This document shows positions 1 to 12,268 of a stretch of 64,000 nucleotides of DNA, in pieces; positions within the stretch are counted from its first letter, which is position 1, and every line of letters starts with the position of its first letter. A program made the position numbers and the translations under genes. Location: assembly GCA_023055355.1 (NCBI GenBank), contig JALJCS010000002.1, positions 83,353,001 to 83,417,000 of the forward strand, read 5' to 3'. Below the pieces are notes generated by a model. The model searched no databases. It saw nothing but the letters and a program-made list of their open reading frames with translations, and had not been told where the DNA came from. This DNA comes from Agelaius tricolor (lineage: Eukaryota; Chordata; Aves; Passeriformes; Icteridae).

Positions 1-6
1 GGATAG

Positions 7-330
7 GAGTATGCTGAGAGTTTGGGGGGGAATATTGCTGCTTTTGGAACAAAAGTTATTGATGATCTATTGATGAACCTGGAGCACTGAACTGCATTGT
101 GTGTGCTGCTGATGTGGACCCTGAACTTCACAAACTGGAATAAGAGGCCAAAAGGCAGCAAAGGCTTTGTTACCTCCAGCAACAAAGAAATATGGATCAC
201 AAGATCTGGAGCTAGCACAGGACCTCAGTAAAATTTACTAATATTACACCAAAACCTGTTGCTGCCTGGCTGCCTCTCTGAACTGTCTTGTTTGTGAGAT
301 TACCAGAAACTAAATTAAAATTTAAAAAAG
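7..330 (+). pseudogene. Decayed coding remnant, possible processed pseudogene
   Basis: Three consecutive open segments lie in three different frames and together read like one protein broken by frameshifts. Bases 7-87 begin EYAESLGGNIAAFG. Bases 81-140 include the segment CAADVDPELHKLE. Bases 155-238 give a segment ending SQDLELAQDLSKIY, followed by a TAA at 239-241. About 75 bases later comes an ATTAAA (314-319) and a short A run, as in a reverse-transcribed mRNA with a short 3' untranslated region. The window starts inside it, so the 5' end is unseen. I cannot name the parent gene. The alternative is chance reading of non-coding DNA. The order of the frames and the stop-then-A-rich arrangement favour a pseudogene, but only modestly. 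Confidence 0.3.
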
Positions 331-2467
331 AATCCTTAGTTTCTTGTGGTCTGCTAAACATAAAATCGCGGTTTCTAGAAAAAGTAACATGACTTAGGAG
401 ACTAGTGCTATTTGAATTGGCAGAAAACTGTAGGAAGAAGGATCAGGCAGCTTATTGCTCTGGGGGCAATAATTTAAAATACTGCAAAATCCCAAATCTG
501 TATAGTTTTCATAGTCTTACATTTATTTTGTGCGATGTGTAAGGTATAAGAAAAATCTCAGTTCACCTTAATTCCATTCTCTCAATTCAGGACAAAGGCT
601 GCTTTGAATTCACATAACATTTTAGTCAAAGCACATTTGTGGAAATCAAACAGAATGTAATTTTTGAAGCATTTTTTGAACTGTTCACTGAGGTCCTGTG
701 TTAGCTCCAGGTCTTGTGATCTCTGTTGCTCAAGGAAGTGCACTTACAAAGCTGACAAAATATTTTGTTATTTCTTTCTGCAATTAGCTCTTTACTAGGC
801 CTGTTTTACACCTAAAAGGCAAAGCTTTAAGAGTCCTGTTGGTCTTCTTCCACCTTATGCCTTGCTGGCAAAATCCCCTGTTTTCCAGGCTTCTGGTAGT
901 CATTCACTTTGTGTGCCCTTTTCAGCCATCCCAAGTGTTTAGAGTTGCATTCCAAATCCGTGGTTGTAATCAAGATCCAAGTTATGGAGCTGTTCCATAT
1001 ATTTGTATATATTTAGAGGCAGCACAGCAAATGTCTAAAAGTGTGTCTAAATCAAAATATGGCTAGGCAGCACCACCCAGAGGTTCTGGAGCTGTCTGGG
1101 AACAAGTGAGTGCTGTGCTGGAAGCAGGATAGCCATGGTAGTACAGTGTTTCCTGGGGAAATCTACAATCTTAGCTCTGCTGGGGACATGTATGTTACCC
1201 TTCTTACAATGTTTTTGGAATTGGCACATTCCCTGATCATTCCCAGTGATTTTTTCAGAGCTAGTCTAGGTAGTGCCATATAGCCTTGTAGGTATGATTT
1301 CTGTGGATGTATTCTTCTTCCTACACCCTAAACCTAAACTATGTATTACGGGCTAAGGTGGGATATTTCTGTCTGATTTTCAGCATTTCATCTTAGAACA
1401 TGCAATCCTTCACTGTTGAAATTAGTTTGTGTTTCAGTGTCCAAGGATCCCAGTAGTGTCACTGCAGTATTACTTTAAGATAATGGTAGGTAGCTGCAGG
1501 CAGTGTGATTTGGAAGAACAAATTTGAACAGACAGGGGTTAGATCAATATCTGAAGGATGATTATCTTGGTCAGCACAGTATTTTCCATAGCCTAATGCA
1601 ATCTAAACAATCTCTAAATATATCACAGAGTGTGAAATTTCAATTCCTCTCTTGTCAGCCTGTTCATGTGAAGATGGATGACATACCTGATGAAGACAAG
1701 AGCCTGATCCTGCTGCTGTTGAAGTAACTAATAAATCACCCATTAACTTCAGAGAGTCCTCAAAAGAACCAAATTGCTCATTTAAATAGAGGTAGCAAAT
1801 CACACCTTTGCAGGTGTGATGGGTTCACAGCAGCTGCATGTGCACGGGCCTCCTCCCCAAAGAACAAGAACGACTCTGCAAACTTTTGGAAATTAAAAAA
1901 CAAGTCAAAAAGAAATGAAGATGATTCTCAGAATGGGAGATTGCTGTTTTAGACAGCCCTTGACTAGGACAGACAGCACAGGAGCTCTGTGAAAGCTGTT
2001 TGCTGCAACACTTTTTTGTGGGGATGTGAGCTCTCGGATGTGTGCCCTGCACCCTCTCACCCATGGCCAGGTGTTTGCTCAGAGGAGGGAGGCACTGCTG
2101 GACAGCAAAATATTCATCTGGGAGGACATAAACTCAAGAATGAAAATACTGGACAAAATTTGACTTTCACATTGAGAAGAAGTTTCCCTGAGACACAGTT
2201 GTGGTTTTGCAGGAAAGACCATCAGAGCTGAGGGCTCAGACACCCAGGGGTCCAAGAAGGGTGCAAACTGGGACCAGGTTTTGGGATGGTGTCTGTGGGT
2301 TATCTCTACCTCTAGGAAGAAATATTTCTCTTAATACAGGTGCAATCCCCCAGTCAGAATTACAATAAGCTTCCACCACAAACTCAGTGCAGATCTGCCC
2401 CGCAGGTTATAGGCTGGAACTGTAATTCCAGCTCCAGCCACCTTTGCTTTGCCCTCAGTGTAATCAC

Positions 2468-2482
2468 ATATATATATATATA
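2468..2482. repeat. (AT)n microsatellite
   Basis: An uninterrupted alternating A/T tract of 15 bases, followed by CATATTTA. This is ordinary simple sequence that may vary in length between individuals. Confidence 0.85.
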
Positions 2483-4829
2483 CATATTTATTGCAGTGAA
2501 TAAATGTTTTTCCAAAGTGAAAAAAATTAACATCAATATGATAGAGGTTAAACTTTCAGGTATAAATAAATCTTTTTTAATGCATCTTTTAAATAAAAGC
2601 TTTAAACCTCTTTTGCATTGCTCAGTTTATTGGGGAAATTTATTCTGACTATTACTAAACCCTTGGTGCCTTAATTATATTAATAATTTAAATCTCTGCT
2701 TTAACTGTGGCCTGTAATTAAATCTTAAAAGAGCTACAAACAACTTTGAATACCTGTAAGACATCAACAAATATTTTCCTTATCACAACAATACATTTTT
2801 TTTATTTCTCAACTCCAAAACACTATGAAATATTGCCAAATTATGCAAAATTTAAAAAGAAGAAAGTTGAGCTGAAATCTCAATGGAGAAATACCAGTTT
2901 CACTATTCAGTTTTTTGCTATATAATCAAGTGACTAAATAATGGATTTAAGAAAAGTGCACCAGACAGGTTGGTCAACTCCTTAATTAAAATAAGAAAAA
3001 AAGAAGCATTTGAAAAAAAAATATGGGGTAATAGCTACATTGTTGCTTTGTAATTCACAGCACAGAAATTCCTCGGGCCAGGTCTTGCACTCAGGAATTC
3101 AGTGGCAACTTTGCCATTTGTTCAGAGCAAATAGGATGAAACCTGCTCGGGCTCCTCTGAAATCCTCAGATAAGGCTAATGTCAAATAAAAATAGTTTCA
3201 TTTCAATTAGGATTTAGAAATAGATGAAGCATTTTCCAGTCCTGTTTGTTCAGAGAGACAGACTTGCAGCATGGCTAACTCTCTTAGGCATCCAGGGCTC
3301 AGCCCCTATGGTGGGCTCAGCTTGGTCTCCTGGAAATGTTGATGCTTCCAATGGTTACTAGATGGGGAAAAATTATAAAGATGAACTTGAGGTTGGTTGT
3401 AGAGGGAATCAAGGTGGCCCCATGACTTCTAAATAAGAACATTTTCCTTTGCTCCTAGTCAGGAGGGTGAAGTGGTGCTGTCTGGGGGCAATTGGGCTGC
3501 TGGGTTCACTAAAACATGTGTGACCTTCTCTGGACAAGGTCAGCATTCTGGTTTGAAATAAACTGGTTTTACTTGGAAAATTGAAACTCACTTTTGAGAG
3601 AACAAAGTTTGATTTTAAACAATCTGCCATTGTTTAAGAATGGACTTGGTGCACTGGCTAATGAGTTGTCTGTTTAGCTACAGTTTACATTCGTTTTACT
3701 TTGGTTTTGCAGAAAGATTAAAACAAATTGTCCATATCTCCCACGTTTTGGATTATTTTCCATGCATGCTGTTATTTCTACAATGGCAATTAGGTGATGT
3801 CATGTCTGCTTTGTTCTTTGGGCATTCTTCCTCACATCTGGTATTTTGGGAAGAACTTAGCATTCACTGAACCAGCAATAGATTACTCTAACATCTAATT
3901 CTTCTTGTACAACTTAAGGCTCTGGTCCTATGAAGATTTATTCATAGGCTTGCTTTCATGTACAATGGATTATCCCACAGAACTTCAAAATGAATAAAGT
4001 CATGCTTATGCATAAGTGCTGGAAGGATTTGTGCCTAAATAATGAAACTAAATGCTGGCAGTGTACAATTATCCATAAGATTCAGCTATAAACACAGCAG
4101 AATTCATCTCCAAAATAAATGCAGGAAATGGAATAAAATGGGAAAGTCTGTGAGAGTATTTTTACTTTGCCTCATTTACAGCAATTTTGCACTGTTAGTA
4201 ATAACCAAGCTGGTAATCTAAATTGCCTGCTGCTTGTGCTGTAGATGAACTCTGGCACATAATTTGGTTTCTGCTTCCATTTAGACACTTAATATTGTGA
4301 ATAGATGTTAAAAGTGAAAGAGGGGTGGAAAAAAGTCATTTAAATAATTTCAGTACCCTTTGAAGACCCCAATTTATTGTAACCAGCCATCCATTGCTTT
4401 AAGAAAATTAGTAGCCATGATTGTCACCATACACACCATCCATTGCCTTCACAATGACTCCAACATTGCTAGTCTAGATATATTTTGGCACTTACATATC
4501 CTCAGTCATCAGGTACTTGGGTTTATTCAGAGTTGGACAAATTACAGAATTTCAAGTTGGCAGAAAATAATAATCATTGCTTGAAATTATCAAATGAGAT
4601 GGAACTTTGAAACCAAAAATTGCTCACAGAGGTCCTGTGGTGTGAAAGAAAGTGATGTTTCTGCTTCTTTTCCAGCTGCCAAGAGAGGAGTGTTGGTTGA
4701 ATGCACAGGCTCCAGAGGTCTCCAGATTGACTGTCCTCCAAATTCCCTGAGCTGGATAAAAAACTCCTTGGTTTCTGGATCACCAGCTTATGATTTTAGG
4801 GCTGGTATTGTAGGCTGTGAAGCTTTAAA

Positions 4830-5250
4830 AATCAAGAAATTGATTTTCTTTCCTGGAATGCACCAACAGAGTGCAGCTGCTTCCAGTTCCAGCACCCTGG
4901 TTCTGCAATCTGAACGTGGAACATGGAGCCCTGTGGCTGGAGCCAGGACTCCCTGGTCCTCAGGCAGCCAAATTCACAGCCCTGCCCTGTCTCATCCTGG
5001 GGGCTCCCACCTGCCCTGCAGACCCAAGGGGGCCCCAAGGTCTCCAAGAGCAAACAGTCCCAAGCCTCCAGGCTCTGGAGGGCAGGGCTGGGAAGATGCA
5101 TCTGCCTGAGTCTCTCCAGCCTCCCGTAGAAGCCTTGAGTCCTCGCCATTCCTTTCTGAAGCCATCTAAGTTTCTGGGGGAGAGGTGCCTGAGTCCTGCC
5201 AAGAGTGTAAGAAACTTGAGGTGTTTCAGTTGAAGGATTTCAGTCAAACC
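4830..5250. other. GC-richer island with overlapping open frames
   Basis: Local base composition rises here compared with the AT-rich flanks. Several frames stay open at once on both strands: + 4594-5109, + 4871-5233, - 4832-5149 and - 4960-5247. Simultaneous openness in many frames is what a low density of A/T-rich stop codons produces, so it does not support a gene. I recognise no domain in any of the translations. It could be an old repeat or a decayed exon. Confidence 0.35.
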
Positions 5251-6422
5251 TGAGCTTTTTTAAGGAATTTCAACAAAACTTTTCTGACCTGTTCTAGTAA
5301 GGGCATGTGATAGAAGGCTAGTGCAGACTCAGAAAATACATTCTAGAAAAAGAAAATAATATTTTTTTAAAAACCCCACTGTATCAAGTTGACATGGGGG
5401 AAGTATTTGTTTTGCATTTTTTTAGTAGGAACTGGTTACAGGCAGCAAAGTGCTTCCTGTTTAAAGACAGCATTAACAAGGACCAAGCATTTCTGAACAA
5501 TAAACAATATTGAAATTGATAGTTAACACAAATGTCTTGAAGACAGCTTTTCTAGAATGTATATGATGGTATAAATTATTAGCTTTCTATAAATTAAATA
5601 TATTTAGAGATGTTTTGTATTTCTAAGAACTACTTGACTTTGAATTTTTGAAACCAAGGTAAAACTAACCAGAAGAACCAAAACTAACATACTTTTTCAC
5701 TTGGGTATTTGATAAGAAGAAGCAGGAGAGTTGGTGTGTTTCTCAGGTTAGGTCTCTGAAGTTTTGGGCTCACAGCTCAAGAGGATCAACCCATGGAGGC
5801 TCTGAGGCTGCAGAGTCTGTGTGAAGGGTCAGCTCAGAGCACAGATGAGGCACAGGCGTGTTCCTCCCTAATCACTCATAACTTATGTGACCCTAATTCA
5901 TCTCGGTAATCTTGATGTTACCTGAGTTACCTGAGCTCTCTCTGATTTGCTCCTTCTCTATCTGTCACCAAGTGGGTTGCAGTGGTTTACCATGGGTTTG
6001 CAGTCTGTTGAGAGCCAGCTGTGCAGGTCAGGCCATATACAGATGTTGTTTTGTGGTGCCTTCTGTTTCTGGCTTTTTCTTTTTACTGAGGGCAGAAATA
6101 TCATTTCCATGACCTTCCTTGGACTATCTAATAGATACATATTTCTTCTTACCCTAGCTGCATCTGTGTTTATTTTCATGTCTTTGTGTGCTTGTGCTTT
6201 GTCCTTGTCTTTAGCTGTTTGAACTATGCCTTGCTGTTTGATTCCTCTTTATACCTCACATCATTGAGAACTAATTCAGCTGAGTTTCTCTTTTGTTCCT
6301 TTGCTTTTTCTGCTTTTGTCTTTGCTTCAGGATACTTTATTCCAATGCTTCTAATTTTTTCTTTCCTTTACAGATATTCCTTTAGAATGTTAACTGCCAG
6401 CTTCCTGAATTTATTCTGTGGA

Positions 6423-6450
6423 TTTTTCTTGAAGGCTTTTTCTTGAAGGA
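6423..6450. repeat. 14-bp tandem duplication
   Basis: Two adjacent copies of a 14-base unit, TTTTTCTTGAAGG plus one variable base (C in the first copy, A in the second). The likely origin is replication slippage. Confidence 0.75.
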
Positions 6451-9400
6451 TTTTTTTCTATATATCTTCTACATGAGACCCCCTAACCCTTGCTAGTCAC
6501 TCTAACCCCCTGCCTACAACTTTCATGACTTCTCTGTTGGTAAAAAACAGATCTAAAAGAGCCTGTATGTATTTTCCAGATGTATTTTCTAAAAATTACC
6601 CACAACAACTGCTGGGAAATCTGGGGGAGATTCTTCAAACCCAACAGAAATGTATGTGAGATGAATGTAAGTACAGATCATGGTCTGATTTTCTTTATGT
6701 ATTTATGTATTAAAGGAGGTGTTAAATAGGAATTTGTAGTAAGCAGCACTTGTAAATAGTAATATTTTTTGCATCTCATCATAAACTGTCATCTGAATCA
6801 ATGAATGATGCCCTAAAAGTGCCTGTTTCTCACTGGAAAGTACAAGGCAAGCCATGGGTTGCTAGTTCATTTTATTATTTCCTTATTTTAGGAGATAAGG
6901 GGCTAACATACCAATTTCCATGCCAAGTATTTAATTTACTAATAAAACTTTGAAAGCTTCTAGGAATCTTAGGAATTCCACCTTAAGAGTGGGAATGACA
7001 CACATATGTCTGGGGGAGTGTCCCATTAGCACCAAGCCTTTTGTTTTGCATGTCTCTGTTTGCTGTAGAGAAAGAAAAAACTTCATCCATCCAGTTCCAG
7101 GTTTGCTGAAAGAGGTCCCCTGATCTCCCTGTGTGTTGTTTCAGTGGTTGCAGTCCATTTCTCATGGGTCAGGTACTGGTCTCAAAGGTCTCGACCTTTT
7201 CATGGTCATGTTGCTGTGTAAAATGATGCAGAAAACAAAGCATGATGGTTACCTGCAGTTATCACCTTCTCAGCACTGCTGTCCATCTGGAAGAGAAGGG
7301 CAAGGCTTCACCAGATTACTTGTTCTACACTACTCTGATTTCTTAATTTGCATCTGATTAATTTCCATGGCTGCTGAAGGTCCTGATTTTCTTGTGTTCA
7401 ACAGGACCTTTGAGCTTACACAAGCCACGTTCAAGGGAAGGGAGAGCCAAAAGCCATTACAGTGTTGATCCCATGGCTGTTGTCAGTGTTGGAACAAGTC
7501 CCATTTGAATATCATTTCTTCTTAGCACAAGGACTCACATCTTGGGAACAAACCCAAGTCCTGTCAGAGTGTAAGACAATTGACTTTTCTGCTTACACTC
7601 TAATTAATGCTATTGAAATCTCAGAAAAGAAAGCAGAGAAAGCACAAAACATTCACGTTTAGGACTAACCACCTTTCTTTAACTGCTTATCTCAAGGGAT
7701 GTGAATCCATTAGAAGTAAGGTTCCAGACGCCAAAACCAATAAAAATACAGACTTTAAGGCCTAGCCAAATTGTGGTTAAAGTTATTTCTCTGTGGATCA
7801 CACTCAGTCATTAATTTTAAGGCTGGACATTCTCCAAACTCCGTGGTTTCTTTGCAACAAGGAGTAAGATCCCAGTGATTAGATGGCTTACATTTCACTG
7901 CTTTTTCTTAACATATCCAGTTGAATGAAAATTAGAATTTCATAATTCTGTTTCTTTATGATGTAAAAACAAAAGAGAACGGTAAACCTGTTAAAAATGG
8001 ATACAAGCATTCAAAATAGAGCAAAGCAGTTTAAATGATAGAAATCAGTATAGCTTAATGGTTTGCATCATGTATATGGGTTGTGGTCTTTGAGGATTTT
8101 CATCTTTATAGGTAGAAAAGTGCTGTGGCTAATTGCTTTCAACATAATTAAGTTCACAGGAAATAATTTTATTTCAGTATGGATTGCCAGGAAAAGATGG
8201 GTCTTTTGGAGAACATAGGACAAGCAGCACATTTAAAGCTTGCACTTTTGCACATAACATTGTGTGAAGTACTATATTCGTCAGAGGCATTTGCATAAAG
8301 AACTCATGAAAAACAAAAGACAAAACCCCAGAAGAACTGTGTGCTCCCACAGCACAAGTAATCCTTTGTGAGAGACTTTCCACAAAATTAAAGTCATATT
8401 AGATGCTACTGAAAAGTATGAAAAAGGCTCATATTTACTCTATATTTTTTTTTAATACACTGAGCCAGTAGAAGTAATTAATATTGTAAACTTCAAAATA
8501 AGATAGTGGTCTGGTCATACAGGTCTCTCTGTTGAGAAGTGTAGCAATTTAATGACAAAATTACTTTACAGATTATTTTAGTGTACACTTTGTTTGGAAA
8601 GACCAAAGTTATGTTAAACTTATGCTTAAAAGCCTGAGATACCTTTCTCAGGATTTTTTCAAAAATATTCTTTGACTTCTTGCAATCTTTATGTTTTATG
8701 AGAAAATGGCTTTTAAGGTAATCTGGAGATATTCAGTCACATTAAATATTACAAAATGTCTTCAAGAATACTAAGGTTTTACTCAGAAAATGGATCACTG
8801 CATAAAGGCAGTATCTTTATGAGTACCCTTCTTAGACTCCTAAACTCTTATATCCATAGACATTTATTAATATTTGCTGATGGCCACTATTGTAGAAAGG
8901 ACATTACATGAAACAGGTCTTGATCTGACCACTGTGGATTTCTGTACAAGAGGTCAGTGTTTGTATTCCCACCCAATTCAGATGAACCCTCAGAAAACCC
9001 TGAGATGGGTTTTGGGGTGTCTGTGCACTCAGGACACACCGAATGCCACAGGCACCGCAAGCAAGCAGCAGCATGACCTGTGTTGCTCTGGATGAATTTG
9101 TAGGACTGCCCTGTCCTCTTCCATTTTAAAGAAAATTCAGGGGTGTCTCCTTTCCTTGCAAAATCATACCTGAGCTCACTGCACAGCTTGCTGTAAATCC
9201 CCCAAATACCACTGGGCCAACACTGGTATGACTCCACTACCAACCTCTCCTGACCCTGTACCTGCCTGGGCTGTCCTCACCTTGCCTTGGGCTGGTGCCT
9301 GGTCAGCAGCTCCACAAGGTTTCCCTGTTGCAGATATTCCACAGCAATGCCCCTCCTTCCAATGGAGATTGGCCCAGAGCCTTTCCCACTGCCCCCATCC

Positions 9401-12210
9401 CTTCTGTTTCTGAAAAATGACCTTAACTCAGACTGGTTGAGTTGAATTTGAATTCTCATGCTCAGCTTTGAACACCAGACTTCAGCTGGATTAAGGAAGA
9501 CCTTTTATAATACTTCCCTGTATCTCTGGTGTTGTTACTTTCTTCATTTTTTTTAGCCCCATAATGATTTAAAAACTGAAAAAAAAAAATCGTAGCTATT
9601 ATTACACATCACATAATATGCAAAGTATCCACTACTTTGTAGTTCAAATACTTCTGTATATGTGTCAAGTGCTTGACTGATTTTTAGAACCGTTACACCC
9701 TGGGAAATAATGGCTGGGTATTTTTTAATATTTTATTCACTTGATAGTCTAGGAAGTAGTTTTAATGCAAAATAACTGTATAAAGTTATTTTACTGTCGA
9801 CTATAAAATACATTGAAATTAAATTGGACTAAATTATTTTGGGCACAAAAATAGGAAGTAGACTTTTATTTTCAAGGGGGACCATTACAGACCCCAGCTT
9901 GATCCTGTCAATGTACTGATCTTGAACTTATGGGACCATATGGAACTCCCTATAAGGTGAGGCTACAGGTCATTTGACTAATTTTTTATTTTCATTTACC
10001 GGGTGGATAAACCACAGGGCTTTTGTGAAATAGGAAAGTCTTCAACAGCTAATTAGACCAAGGCTTTCTAAAGGAACCAATAATTTAGCTAAGTAATTTG
10101 GGAAATATTAGCTCACCTAGGCTTCAAGAGCTGCAGGTTTTGAGTTCCCCTCTTGCAGAGCTCCCTTGCAGATACATGTAAATACCGTAAAACTGGTATC
10201 AACCTTTTTGGTTTCGCTTTTAAGTTGAATATGTAGTTGATGCTGAGCTGTTTTTTCCAGCACTTATTTTGTGAGTTGGAGCAATATGACTAGAGGATGG
10301 AAAGTTGAACAGCTCTGTAGCACAGACTCACACTGGATGATTTATGAGCGATGTGTGGGGTAAGATTTTAGAGAAATATAAATTATACCTGTTCATCATG
10401 TTAACTTCTTTTAATGTTTCCCACATGTTACTATGACAACATCCATGGGATATATATTTTAATTTCTGTTGCACAGAGGAAGTGTGTCAGGTCTGCACAT
10501 TTCTCTTGGTTTTATGGCTGAGTGCTGTGTCTAATGCAGGTTGTAAATCTTCTTGGAAAAATATATAAGAGGATTTTCATCACAGTGGCTCTCCTGGCAA
10601 TTCTGAAGATTTTAATAAGCATAATTTAAATCTAAAAAGAACATTTACACCCCCTGTGATGTGAAGACCTCTAAAGTGGGGGTAGCAAATGCTCTGCAGA
10701 AAAGCAGGAGCTTCATGCTAACAATTGCTGAATGTGTTACATAGTTAAACACATTGTTAAAACTCTTACTTCAATAAAACTGTAAAAAATATCTTGTGGC
10801 CAATATTTAATTTCCTGTTTTCCATATAGTGGTTACAGGATACTTTTTAAACTCTTTTTATTTCTTGTGCAAAAAATGGGTTAAGAAGTTCCTTATAGTT
10901 TTCTAAATACATTTTCCATAGGACCTGAAGGGTTTTCATGACAGTGAGATTTTCTTTTAAAAATTAGATGTAAAAACTAGATGGAAATTTCTGAATTGGG
11001 TTAGACAGTCTCAGTTTCTGCACCACAAGCTGTTGTTCTACATGGCAATTACTTTGCATATGCATCTGAAGCCAGTGCTGAGAAAAGTGACAGCGAATTG
11101 TGCTGATAAGTGGTTTAATGGAATTATTCAGCAGGCCAAAACTCATTAATCACAGGGAACAGTCTCCCTGTGATACTTCAGTATATAGTTAAACATGACT
11201 CCATTTATTTATTTACTTTCCAATGTAATTTTTTTTACTCAGAATGGGAACATTAACCACAGAGTTTCCAGCGAAAAGTAAAATCTACTCCAAATCACGA
11301 AGTTAGAACTAAAACATAATTGCCTATAAAGAATGAAAACTTTTAGTAATTTCCTGTAATTTCCACACCAAATTAAATTTTTGCCTTGCAGTACTGCTAT
11401 AAAAAAAATCACTCCCATCTCACATATACTAAGTGGGATTCTGTGTATGAAGGTGCCATTCTCACTTTTCCTGCTCTAACACACCTATGTTTATAAAGGA
11501 AAGGGTAAAATCCACATCCTGATAGTCTTCTTCTTCCAGCCTATTTTTTATATCATTCTCATAAAGCTGCTGTAGCTTTTCCACTTGAACAGCTAATAAT
11601 TCAGTGGAATATCCATTTGTTTAGGACAAATGGCTTCAACTGTTAATTTAAATTAATTTATTCTATAGACTATACTGTTAGAATAGTATGCAGGTCCAAG
11701 TATTTTGCTTGTGTTTGGTGCCTGCAGCCCATGCTGTGCTACACCTCTGGGCATGTTGTTGCAGCTGAATTCTGTTTGATGAAAACTTTATCACTTTTTG
11801 TAAAATTGTGGCATTTCTAAAAAGTGTGTCTCAGGGGAAATTTACACCCTTGAAATACCTGACAAATGTAGTTATCAAAAGGCTTGCTGAATGCCCCAAA
11901 ACAGTCCCCACCTGACCCTCCACCAGTGGGAAGTGCCATAGCTTGAAGATTTTCCGGTGCTTCACTGCTGCACCACAAACAGCTCAAAGGGCCACCTAGG
12001 AAGCTTGAGTGAGCTCCCACAGGCTGCCCACTGCTGCTTGGAGAACAGCTGCTATCAGCAGGAATAACAAATTCTGAGTCCAGCCAGCTCACTGCCAGGC
12101 TGGGGCAGAGCTTTTATAAAAGGTTGTGCTTTTATTGTGATTCCTGATAGTGCAGGAATGCTGCTAAGCTTCCATTTCGGGCTCTGTGTCCTGCCTGGGA
12201 TCTCCTGTTT

Positions 12211-12268
12211 GACATGGACTGTTATCAGAGTCCCCTCCTGACATGCACTGTTATCAGAGTCCCTTCCT
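12211..12268. repeat. 29-bp tandem duplication
   Basis: Two head-to-tail 29-base units, 12211-12239 and 12240-12268. Both carry the core ACTGTTATCAGAGTCCC. They differ at two positions (GACATGG against GACATGC, and CCCCTCCT against CCCTTCCT). No further copies are present on either side. Confidence 0.85.

Noticed and set aside
4594..5250. Overlapping frames of 95-171 codons as a possible exon cluster
   Set aside because: At least four frames on both strands are open together, which reflects local GC content. No domain is recognisable and no splice structure supports it.
5950..6480. T-rich stretch as an old LINE 3' region
   Set aside because: The composition is suggestive, but I could match no motif of a known family, so I left it as unassigned sequence.
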